From: Streptomyces sp. NBC_01551
Lineage (GTDB): Bacteria > Actinomycetota > Actinomycetes > Streptomycetales > Streptomycetaceae
Length of the DNA stretch: 64,000 bases
Reading direction: 5' to 3'
NCBI RefSeq assembly: GCF_026339935.1
Contig: NZ_JAPEPX010000001.1
Coordinates: 2,633,001 to 2,697,000 of the forward strand
Below are positions 46,727 to 53,915 of the stretch, in pieces (the first letter of the stretch is position 1; every line of letters begins with the position of its first letter). The notes below the pieces were generated by a model, which searched no databases, had not been told where the DNA came from, and saw only the letters and a program-made list of their open reading frames with translations. The translations under genes and the position numbers were made by a program.

Positions 46727-47419
46727 TCAGCAGTAGGCGGGATTCCCGCAGATCCCCGCCATGTCCCGGTAGCCGGACCACCCCTCGCCCCGGGCACACG
46801 CCGCCGCGCCGCTCCCCTCGGGGCTCAGGTGCTCCCGCGCCGCCTCGGTCGACAACTGGGGCAGCATCAGCCGCCAGAAGCGCGTGACGGCGCGCCGCGC
46901 CTCCCACTCCACGCCGGTGCGGTTCAGGACGTCGAAACCGGCGCACACGGCCGCGATGGTGAACACGGCGTCCTCGATCGCCACGCCCGGTTCGAGGCTG
47001 CCCTGGTCCCTGGCCACGGTGAGCATCAGCTGGACCCAGTCCTGCCAGTGCTCCCACAGGTTGACGACGCTGTGCCAGGTCCGGTCGCAGCCGAGGCCGA
47101 ACCCCGCGCGCAGCACCGGGTCGTCGCGCAGGGTGCGGGCGAGGGTGTGCGAGGTGTCGATGAGGAGCTGGAGCGGGGCGGGGTGGCGCAGCGGCACCTG
47201 CCCGGTGACGTGCAGCAGCACCTGGGCCGCGACCAGTTCGACCGCTTCCCCGAGCGCCTTCTTGTTCTTGAAGTGGAAGTGCAGCGCTCCGTTGCTCACA
47301 CCGGCCCGGGAACTGATCGTGGCGATGGACGCCTCGCCGTAGCCGACGCGGTCGAACGCCTCGGCGGCCGAGCGGATCAGTTCCTGGCGAGTGCGAAGGG
47401 CACGGTGCTGCCTGGCCAT
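46727..47419 (-). CDS. Second butyrolactone-receptor-like TetR regulator (ScbR2-like)
   Basis: A TetR regulator of 230 residues. The start MARQHRALRTRQELIRSAAE and the helix-turn-helix (RVGYGEASIATISSRAGVSNGALHFHFKNKKAL) are those of the ArpA/ScbR family and parallel the receptor at 4713-5348. ATG 47419 has GGAGC six bases upstream; an in-frame start at 47467 is less likely. Its place at the far end of the cluster matches ScbR2-type pseudoreceptors, which often bind the antibiotic rather than the butyrolactone. A GCGGGTAA direct repeat with an 11-base period lies about 65 bases upstream. Confidence 0.87.
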   Translation of the reverse strand: MARQHRALRTRQELIRSAAEAFDRVGYGEASIATISSRAGVSNGALHFHFKNKKALGEAVELVAAQVLLHVTGQVPLRHPAPLQLLIDTSHTLARTLRDDPVLRAGFGLGCDRTWHSVVNLWEHWQDWVQLMLTVARDQGSLEPGVAIEDAVFTIAAVCAGFDVLNRTGVEWEARRAVTRFWRLMLPQLSTEAAREHLSPEGSGAAACARGEGWSGYRDMAGICGNPAYC

Positions 47420-47481
47420 GTGGCGCTCCGATGGAAGGTCGTGATCAGTTTCTGCGCACGAGAACATGCCACAGAGTAATC

Positions 47482-47500
47482 GCGGGTAACCAGCGGGTAA
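47482..47500. promoter_or_regulatory. GCGGGTAA direct repeat, possible SARP site
   Basis: GCGGGTAA occurs at 47482-47489 and 47493-47500. The 11-base period places both copies on one face of the helix, as in SARP heptamer repeats. It lies 63-81 bases upstream of the ScbR2-like start. Confidence 0.35.
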
Positions 47501-47851
47501 GTTCTGCCGAGAACAGCCTGACCGGACCCTGACCGTCTACGTCCCGGCCACCCGCCCCCCTCGCAGGACGGCGCACTCCCCCTCAGCCCCGGGAAACACG
47601 CCCCCAACCGGCCACGCACACCACACACCCCCCTCCCCCCATGGCCGGGACACCCCGCCCCCCGGCCCCCCAACCTGGCGCGAAACCACACCCTTCACCC
47701 CGACGACTCCGCCACCCGCGCCGACCCCGGGAGCAGACCCTGATCACCGCCAAGGCCGCCGGGGCCGACTTCACGGACACCCACCAGAGCGACGCGTCTG
47801 CCGTGCCGGAGCCGCGAGCGCACCGTGAGACCTCACCCACCGACCGTAGTC
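47501..47851. other. Non-coding stretch between the cluster and the tRNA
   Basis: C-rich, low-complexity DNA. Short open frames exist on both strands but lack ribosome sites and recognisable proteins. I see no repeat, hairpin or mobile-element end here. Confidence 0.6.
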
Positions 47852-47880
47852 CGGTACTGATCGGCCCAACCCGCTACACT
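47852..47880 (+). promoter_or_regulatory. Possible tRNA promoter
   Basis: TACACT at 47875-47880 fits a -10 box, 39 bases before the tRNA. The -35 region is poor. Confidence 0.35.
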
Positions 47881-47918
47881 GACCGCGGTGGCCCACCCCT
47901 TCACGGCCCGGCCACCCC

Positions 47919-47991
47919 GCCTTCGTAGCTCAGGGGATAGAGCACCGCTCTCCTAAAGCGGGTGTCGCAGGTTCGAATCCTGCCGGGGGCA
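47919..47991 (+). tRNA. tRNA-Arg (anticodon CCT)
   Basis: A complete 73-nt cloverleaf: acceptor GCCTTCG pairs with CGGGGGC with two G-U pairs, the D-arm is GCTC/GAGC, the anticodon stem CCGCT/AGCGG carries loop CTCCTAA, and the T-arm is GCAGG/CCTGC with loop TTCGAAT. The discriminator is A and no CCA is encoded. It decodes AGG, a rare codon here. It marks the boundary between the cluster and chromosomal genes. Confidence 0.96.
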
Positions 47992-48001
47992 CGAGCGAGG
48001 A

Positions 48002-48029
48002 GACCTCCAGCCGGTCACGGCTGGGGGTC
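48002..48029 (+). terminator. Terminator after the tRNA
   Basis: A 12-bp stem (48002-48013 and 48018-48029, one G-T pair) with loop GTCA, eleven bases after the tRNA. Confidence 0.8.
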
Positions 48030-48317
48030 TTCGGCGTTTCCGGGAGGGGCTTCTCGGGGTCTTCTCGGGGGCCGGGAGCAGGCGTTCGTTCTCCCAGAGG
48101 CGGGTGGGTGGGCAGCAGTTGGGCTGCCGGTGGTGTGGTTTTATGGGTGGGTGCCACGTGGGCCGCCTACTGAGATGTGGGCCGGGCGGATTCCGGGTGA
48201 GCGCCTGTTCGTGAAGGACCGGGTCATGGGCGTGTTCGCCACCGGCTACGGGTGAGTTCCGCGGTTGTTCTGCTGCCGTCATGCATGCACGGAGACACCG
48301 CGAGAGGTCATTGGTTC

Positions 48318-49148
48318 ATGTCGTTCAATCAGGCTGTCATAGAGGAATTCCGAGCCAACGCCGGCAAGGTCGGCGGGCCCTTCGAAGGGGCCGAGCTCCT
48401 TCTGCTCACCACCACCGGGGCGCGCTCCGGGCGGGAGCACACCGCGCCGCTGGGGTGTGTGCGCGGGCCGGGAGGGCAGGGGGTGTACGTCGTCGGGTCC
48501 GCGGCCGGGGCCGACCGGCACCCGGACTGGTATCACAATCTGCTCGCGCGTCCCCTCGTACGGGTCGAGGCCGGGACCGAGGACTACGAGGCCGTGGCCG
48601 TGCCCGCCGAAGGGGCGCGGCGGGAGGAGCTGTTCGCGCACGTCGTGCGGGAGGAGCCCGGGTACGGGGAGTACCAGAGGAAGACGCGGCGCGTGATCCC
48701 CGTCGTGGAGTTGCAGCGCACGCACGGGGCCGGGAGCGAGGAGGGCGGCGTCGCGGGCATGGTCGTGCGGGTGCACGGGTGGCTGCGGACGCAGATCGGC
48801 GAGATCCTGCGGCTGCCCGCCGGTGAGGCCGCCGCGCCGGTCGGGATGCAGCTGCGCCAGCACTGCCTGGCCTTCTGCCAGACCCTGGACGCCCACCACA
48901 CCGGGGAGGACGCCGGGCTGTTCCCGTGGCTCGCCGGGCAGCATCCGCAGCTCGCCGGGTTCTTCCGGCGGCTGGGGGACGAGCACCGGGAGATGGCCCG
49001 GATGCAGCAGGAGCTCGGCGAGGCGCTCCGCCGGGATCAGGGCGGGGCCGTCAGGCGGGAGTTGGAGGTGCTCGGCCGGCGGCTGCTGGCGCATCTCGAC
49101 CGCGAGGAGGCCGAACTGCTGCCGGTGCTGCGGGCGCTGGGAGCCTGA
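48318..49148 (+). CDS. F420-type nitroreductase domain fused to hemerythrin-like domain
   Basis: A 276-residue two-domain protein. Residues 1-125 match the Ddn/FDOR deazaflavin-dependent nitroreductase family (GAELLLLTTTGARSGREHT, YVVGSAAGADRHPDWYHNL). Residues 150-270 form a hemerythrin HHE four-helix bundle with metal-ligand candidates HCLAF, HHTGED, DEHREM and AHLDREE. The start MSFNQAVIEEF at 48318 is chosen because the family begins there; the frame is open to 48252. A di-iron O2 or NO sensor joined to an F420H2-dependent reductase suggests redox or nitrosative stress defence. F420 supply is consistent with fbiC at the right edge. Confidence 0.85.
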   Translation: MSFNQAVIEEFRANAGKVGGPFEGAELLLLTTTGARSGREHTAPLGCVRGPGGQGVYVVGSAAGADRHPDWYHNLLARPLVRVEAGTEDYEAVAVPAEGARREELFAHVVREEPGYGEYQRKTRRVIPVVELQRTHGAGSEEGGVAGMVVRVHGWLRTQIGEILRLPAGEAAAPVGMQLRQHCLAFCQTLDAHHTGEDAGLFPWLAGQHPQLAGFFRRLGDEHREMARMQQELGEALRRDQGGAVRRELEVLGRRLLAHLDREEAELLPVLRALGA

Positions 49149-49149
49149 G

Positions 49150-50265
49150 GCGCGCCTCGGCGCCGCCCGAAGCGGGGTTGTGGAACGCCGGGGTGGCGCC
49201 GAGGGCCTCGGACTGGCCCGCCGCGATGGTCAGGCCGAGGCCGTGGCCCTTGTTCATGCCCTCCGTACGGAACCGCTGGGGCCCGTCGCGAGCAGGTACT
49301 CCGGATAGCCCGGGCCCGCGTCGGTGACGGTCAGCGTGGCGCGGCCGTCCGCCGCGACCGCGACGGCCACCGCAACCGGCGCCGACAGCGACGTGCGCGT
49401 CCCCGACGCGCGGATCGCGCGGGCCGCGAGCTCGCCCAGGTCGTACGAGTCCAGCCAGCCGGGAGATCTCCTGCAGGTCATCCGTCAGCGCGCGCATCGC
49501 CCGCACCCGGTCCCGTACCAGTGCGGCCGGCCGGCCCGGCGGGAACAGCTCGGCGGCCGCGTTCAGGCCGGTCAGCGGGGTGCGCAGCTCGTGGGCGACG
49601 TCCGCGGTGAAACGCTGCTCGGCCTCCAGCTCGCGCTGGAGCGAGGGCGCCATGGTGTCCAGCGCCCCCGACACCGCCGCGACCTCGTCCCGGTTGCGCG
49701 GCGCGTCGTTGACGCGGGCGTCCAGGTCGCCGGAGGTGATCCGGCGGGCCACCTGCGCCGTCTGGAGCAGCCGCCGGGTGATGCGGGTGACGCCGAAAGC
49801 GCCGATGAGCAGGGTGGCGCCGATGGCGAGCACGGAGGGGCCGACGAGGGCCCGGTCCAGGTCGGCGATGGCCCGCTCGCTGCCGCTGTAGTCGACCGCG
49901 GCGGCGATCACGCCGTCGTGGTCGGCCGGTCCGGCGGCCCACATCGCGGGCTTGCCCCGGTGCTCCCCGACGGCGGTGCCGCGCTTCCCGCTCGCCGCCA
50001 GGGCGCGCAGTTCCCCGGGCAGGCCCGCCGGATCGATGCCCTCGCCGGGCGGTATGGGCGCGCCGGCCTCGTAGGACGTGACGGTGTGCGTGAGACGGGC
50101 CAGGGCCTTGTCGCGGGCGACTCCGGTGGCCTGGTGGGTCATCGCGCCGTGCACGAGCCCGCCGAGGAGCGCCGCGAGGCCGCAGCACATCAGGGTGATG
50201 AAGACCGCGGCCTTCCAGGTCAGCGTGGAGGCCCGGGCGGGGAGCCGGGCCCGGAGGCGACGCAT
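49150..50265 (-). pseudogene. Decayed sensor histidine kinase (CseC-like)
   Basis: From ATG 50265 the frame encodes a signal anchor, an extracytoplasmic loop, a second membrane helix, HAMP and the H-box RFTADVAHELRTPL. After EISRL a 4-bp duplication (CCAG twice, 49451-49458) shifts the frame. The normal continuation (LDSYDLGELAARAIRASG) follows in another frame, and a 1-base loss near 49286 shifts it back to QRFRTEG...GHGLGLTIAAGQ. The ATPase N-box (usually LxNLxxNA) is also missing. The kinase cannot be functional, and no response regulator gene lies next to it. Its 3' end converges on the nitroreductase/hemerythrin gene. Confidence 0.8.
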
Positions 50266-50492
50266 CAGCGGGTTCCCCTCGCGCTCCGGACGACCTCCGT
50301 CAGCCGGGGCGCCGGCCGCCCGGCCGATACGCCGACCCCCGGGACCGGCTCGGGCGGCCCGTGGGCCACGCTCTCGGACGGCTCGGACGGCCCGTACGCC
50401 ACGCTCTCGGCCGACTCGGCCGACTCGGGCGGCGTCGGCGGCCGCTCGGGCCACAGCCGGTCGGGGCCCTGGGCGCGCGGGCGCGGGATCAC
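50265..50492 (-). CDS. Small Pro/Ser/Glu-rich open frame between sortase and kinase remnant
   Basis: A 75-residue frame starting GTG 50492, whose start overlaps the sortase TGA (GTGA) and whose own TGA shares a base with the kinase ATG (TGATG). The coupling suggests a translated frame, but the protein is low-complexity (repeats of ESAESAES and PPEP type) and resembles nothing I know. It may be what remains of a deleted response regulator or simply a sortase-downstream spacer. Confidence 0.35.
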   Translation of the reverse strand: MIPRPRAQGPDRLWPERPPTPPESAESAESVAYGPSEPSESVAHGPPEPVPGVGVSAGRPAPRLTEVVRSARGTR

Positions 50493-51148
50493 GCCACCAG
50501 ATCGGCGTAGAAGATGACGTTGTTGGTGCGGTGGCCGTCCTTGATCTCACCGCCGCAGGTCAGCAGGCGCAGCTCGGCGCGCCGGGTCGGCCCGTAGACC
50601 TTGTCGGTCGGGAAGTCCTTCTTGTTGACGTCCTCGATCTCGCGGATCTTGAAGGCGGCGGTCTTCCCGTCCTCGCGCGGCACCTCGATCCGGTCGCCGA
50701 GCTTGATCTTCTTGACGTCCTTCATCAGCGCCGGCCCGTGAGCGGTGTCGAAGTGCGCGACGAGCACGGCGACGCCCTTCTCGCCCGGCGTGACGCCGCC
50801 CGTCCACCAGCCGGGGGTGTCGGCGTCCGTGTCCGCGTCGGGTACGCCGAGCTCTCCCGTGGCCGCGTCCACCTTGAGGTCGAGCATCTTCTTCGCGTCC
50901 ACCCCGGCCGCGTCGATCCTCATGCCGGTCGGGCGCGACTTCGGGAGCGAGAGCCCGGTGTCCGCCACCGGAGCGGCGGCGGCCGTGCTGCCGACCTTCG
51001 GGTCCGGGGCGAGCTCCGGACCGCCCGCGGCCGCGGCGCCACCGCAGGCCGCGAGGGCGCCGGACACGGCGACCGCGAGGGCGGTGGTGGTGGCGACGCG
51101 GCGGGCCCGGCGGGTGCGGCGGCAGACGGGATCGAGGGTGCGGGTCAT
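50489..51148 (-). CDS. Class F sortase-like lipoprotein
   Basis: A 219-residue secreted protein. The Arg-rich N-terminus and hydrophobic segment end in a lipobox-like GALAAC, so lipid anchoring is likely. The sortase fold follows, with His in LVAHFDTAHGPALMKDV, catalytic Cys in LRLLTCGGEI and an Arg in the final strand (HRTNNVIFYADLV). Streptomyces class F sortases often lack an obvious partner substrate, and none with LPxTG is seen here. The start is ATG 51148. A run of 13-bp tandem repeats lies just upstream. Confidence 0.88.
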   Translation of the reverse strand: MTRTLDPVCRRTRRARRVATTTALAVAVSGALAACGGAAAAGGPELAPDPKVGSTAAAAPVADTGLSLPKSRPTGMRIDAAGVDAKKMLDLKVDAATGELGVPDADTDADTPGWWTGGVTPGEKGVAVLVAHFDTAHGPALMKDVKKIKLGDRIEVPREDGKTAAFKIREIEDVNKKDFPTDKVYGPTRRAELRLLTCGGEIKDGHRTNNVIFYADLVA

Positions 51149-51195
51149 GGAAGTACTCCGGTCGGGGCGGATGGGCGGGGCAGGCGGGCGGGGCG

Positions 51196-51260
51196 GACGG
51201 GCCGGGCAGACGGGCCGGGCAGACGGGCCGGGCAGACGGGCCGGGCAGACGGGCCGGGCG
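51196..51260. repeat. 13-bp tandem repeat x5 upstream of the sortase gene
   Basis: Five copies of GACGGGCCGGGCA (the last differs at its end) lie 48-112 bases upstream of the sortase start, in a 470-bp gap that holds no gene. They may influence the sortase promoter. Confidence 0.85.
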
Positions 51261-51388
51261 GGGTCAGCCGGCCCCGGTACCGGTCGTGGCGCGGCATCGC
51301 GAAGCCGAGCCCCGCCGCGCCCCGCCGACGGCGGCCAGAGCGGCGCTGCCTGCGATCACGACGGTGCGGCCCCGGACCTCGGCCTCGC

Positions 51389-51436
51389 GACGCCCTCAGC
51401 GACGCACTCGGCGACGCACTCGGCGACGCCCTCAGC
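51389..51436. repeat. 12-bp tandem repeat x4
   Basis: Four units of GACGC(C/A)CTC(A/G)GC lie in the sortase upstream gap. A plus-strand frame would read Asp-Ala-Leu-Ser/Gly repeats, but no ribosome site supports translation. Confidence 0.8.
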
Positions 51437-51563
51437 GACAACCGAAACGCTACGGGGGTGACGTCTAGACCATCCGTCGGACATGTAACAGTTGTCCGGA
51501 TCCTCCCCGCCGAAGCCGTTAAGCCGACGCCCGACGAAGGCCACTCCCGACCGGCGGCAAAAA

Positions 51564-51589
51564 GCCCTCCCGGTCGAAACCGGAAGGGC
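51564..51589 (-). terminator. Terminator after the small basic protein gene
   Basis: An 11-bp stem with one mismatch (51564-51574 and 51579-51589) and loop CGAA, 30 bases beyond the stop of the small gene at 51619. Confidence 0.75.
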
Positions 51590-51618
51590 CGAGGGCCGGA
51601 CAGGGGGGATCGCGGGGA

Positions 51619-51822
51619 TCAGCTCAGGCCGCGACTGCGTTCACCGATGCGGTCACCCTGCGGGGTGCCCGAGCGCTTGAGCTCCGCCTTCGTGTGCGCA
51701 CCGCCCTTGACCTTGCTCCGTACCGGACCCTCGAAGCCGTGGCCCTGCGTGCGGCGCTCCTGGTTGGACTCCAGCGCCTTCGCGACAGCCGTCCGGAAAT
51801 CCTGCTTCTGCTCTTTGCTCAT
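51619..51822 (-). CDS. Small conserved-looking basic protein
   Basis: A 67-residue hydrophilic protein starting MSKEQKQDFRTAVAKALESN, with a predicted N-terminal helix and a Gly/Lys/Arg tail. I do not recognise a function. ATG 51822 is preferred (GAGGGAG upstream); the frame is open to 51849. A terminator hairpin follows, supporting a real single-gene unit. It could be a small nucleic-acid- or ribosome-associated protein, which is only a guess from composition. Confidence 0.65.
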   Translation of the reverse strand: MSKEQKQDFRTAVAKALESNQERRTQGHGFEGPVRSKVKGGAHTKAELKRSGTPQGDRIGERSRGLS

Positions 51823-51921
51823 CCCGTCGTCAACTCCCTCGGGAAGCACCCAATCGGACTATTGGGATCGTATGCAGATATGGCGGCAAACGCACCCGGA
51901 CCGAACGCAAAGAAAAATGGA

Positions 51922-53799
51922 TCAAGGCCGGGGCGGAGCGGGGCGGACCGGTGGCCCCAGCGTCTGCGTCACCAGCTCCTCCGGGCACGGCGTCCCCCGC
52001 GGGAGCTGGTACTTCGCCGCCACCCGGTACTCGCCGGCCGCCGGCGCCAGCAGCTCCGTCCACACGTCGCCCTCGACGTCCGGGGCCGCCTTGAACAGGC
52101 ACCCGGCCGTGTTCGGCTGCTTCGCCTGCGGCGGCGCCACCGGCTTCCCCGCGCCGTCCACCAGCCCCAGCCACGGCGAATGCGGGATCCGCACCAGCAC
52201 CCGCCCGGGCTGCTTCACGTCGATGACCAGCCGGTCGGCGCTCGCCCGCACCACCGTCGCGGGCCCGGCGACCAGGTCCGTCGGCTCGTGGACCTTGAAC
52301 AGCCGCCAGTTCCGGTCGCCCCACACCTGCTGGAGGTACGGGAGCCCCTCACCCACCAGCTTCGCCTCGTCCTCGCCGCCCGAGTCGGGTTTGTCGGCGG
52401 GCAGCACCACGTAGTGCACGGCCCAGCGGTCCAGCCAGGCCCGGTAGCTCGCGGCACTGAGGGAGTCGTCGTAGAAGATCGGGTTCCGCTCCAGGTCGGC
52501 CTGCCGGTTCCAGCCGCGCGCGAGGTTCACGTACGAGGGGAAGGCCGACGACTCGCGGTGGCTGCTGGCCGGGACCACCTCGACCCGGCCGCGGTCGGCG
52601 CCCGCCTTCTGGAGCTGGTCGACGAGCGGGGCGAGCTCGCGGTTCCATGCCGCCACCGGAGTGGTGCGGACGATGTCCGTGATGCTGTTGGACGTGATCC
52701 AGACGTTCAGGCCGACGAAGGCGAGCAGCAGCCCGTACCACTGCCGCGAGCGCGGCACGGCGTACGGGAGGGCCGCGAGGGCCACGGCCGCGCCGAACAG
52801 CATGATCATCCGGGTGACGTTGGAGCCGACCTGGGAGTCGATCAGCCAGGTCAGCAGTACCCCGAGCGCGTACACGCCCGAGGCGATGCGGACCGTCTTC
52901 CACCGCTTCGGCACCAGGACCAGGAGCGCCACCGCGAACACGAACGGCGGCGCGGCCGAGCCGATCTTCATCGGCTGCGTGCCGGAGAACGGGAACAGCC
53001 AGGCCGACAGCCCGACCACCGCCACCGGGGCCAGCCCCAGCGCGTAGGCGCCCGGGCGCCGCCCGCTCAGGAACAGCGCGGCCGCGATCACCCCGAGGAA
53101 CAGCCCGGCGACCGGACTGGCGGCGGTCGCGAGACCGGCCAGCGGGGCCGCGACGGCGGCCTTGGCCCAACGGCGCTCGGCCCACTTGCGGGGCCAGCAG
53201 AACACGGCGGCGACCGCGCCGAGCGCGAACACCACGCCGAGCCCGAAGGTGACGCGGCCGGACATGGCGTTGCACAGCAGCCCGTACACCCCGGCGAGGG
53301 CCGGCCACAGCGGCTGCCGGACGACGCCCCGGCAGCGGGTCAGGATCAGCGCGAACAGCCCCGCCGAGAGGGTGCCGGCGATCATCATCGTGGTCCGGAC
53401 GCCGATCATGTACATCACGTACGGCGAGACGACGCTGTACGAGACCGGGTGCATGCCGCCGTACCAGGCGAGGTTGTACGCCGAGTCGGGGTGGCGGCCG
53501 ACGAACTCGGCCCACGCGTCCTGCGCGGCGAGGTCGCCGCCGCTGTTGGCGAAGCTGAAGAACCAGGCGATGTGCAAGGCCGCGGCGACGGCGGAGGCGA
53601 CGGCCACCGGGTGCCGGTGGGCCCAGCCGAGGGCGCCGCGCGCACGGCCCCGTATGCCGGCGCCGTCGTCGGACACGGCGGAATCGGCCGGGACGCCCTT
53701 CGCCGGATCCCGGCGCGGGCCCGGCCCGGCCCCCTGCTCCTGCCTCTGCTGCTCAGCGGTGGTCACTGCCGACGCACACTCCCCAACACCTGACGACAT
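51922..53799 (-). CDS. Polytopic membrane protein, GT-C-like topology
   Basis: A 625-residue protein with a disordered N-terminus (about 60 residues), about ten to twelve membrane helices (residues 63-375) and a large soluble C-terminal domain (about 390-620). The first loop after helix 1 carries Asp residues (SGGDLAAQDAWAEF), as in GT-C glycosyltransferases using polyprenyl sugars, but no diagnostic motif settles this. The C-terminal domain looks like a beta-rich extracytoplasmic module. ATG 53799 lacks a clear ribosome site; GTG 53766 with GGGGAG upstream is an alternative. It lies beside the carboxypeptidase gene, so a cell-envelope role is plausible. Confidence 0.7.
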   Translation of the reverse strand: MSSGVGECASAVTTAEQQRQEQGAGPGPRRDPAKGVPADSAVSDDGAGIRGRARGALGWAHRHPVAVASAVAAALHIAWFFSFANSGGDLAAQDAWAEFVGRHPDSAYNLAWYGGMHPVSYSVVSPYVMYMIGVRTTMMIAGTLSAGLFALILTRCRGVVRQPLWPALAGVYGLLCNAMSGRVTFGLGVVFALGAVAAVFCWPRKWAERRWAKAAVAAPLAGLATAASPVAGLFLGVIAAALFLSGRRPGAYALGLAPVAVVGLSAWLFPFSGTQPMKIGSAAPPFVFAVALLVLVPKRWKTVRIASGVYALGVLLTWLIDSQVGSNVTRMIMLFGAAVALAALPYAVPRSRQWYGLLLAFVGLNVWITSNSITDIVRTTPVAAWNRELAPLVDQLQKAGADRGRVEVVPASSHRESSAFPSYVNLARGWNRQADLERNPIFYDDSLSAASYRAWLDRWAVHYVVLPADKPDSGGEDEAKLVGEGLPYLQQVWGDRNWRLFKVHEPTDLVAGPATVVRASADRLVIDVKQPGRVLVRIPHSPWLGLVDGAGKPVAPPQAKQPNTAGCLFKAAPDVEGDVWTELLAPAAGEYRVAAKYQLPRGTPCPEELVTQTLGPPVRPAPPRP

Positions 53800-53815
53800 A
53801 CGACGACGACACCCT

Positions 53816-53849
53816 GGTCCCGGGTCCCGGGTCCCGGGTCCCGGGTCCG
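53816..53849. repeat. 7-bp tandem repeat GGTCCCG x5
   Basis: Four exact copies and one partial copy lie in the 116-bp gap between the membrane-protein start and the carboxypeptidase terminator, in the membrane-protein promoter region. Confidence 0.8.
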
Positions 53850-53859
53850 TAGACGCGCT

Positions 53860-53889
53860 CCGGCGCCCCGGGGTTGCCCGGGGCGCCGG
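53860..53889 (-). terminator. Terminator after the carboxypeptidase gene
   Basis: A perfect 13-bp inverted repeat (53860-53872 and 53877-53889) with loop GTTG, 26 bases after the stop. Confidence 0.88.
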
Positions 53890-53915
53890 TTCACGCGGTC
53901 ACGCGGTCACCCGCT

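Noticed and set aside
50745..51461. Plus-strand frame across the sortase 5' end and repeats
   Set aside because: It is antisense to the sortase signal region and its apparent repeats come from the tandem DNA repeats; no ribosome site.
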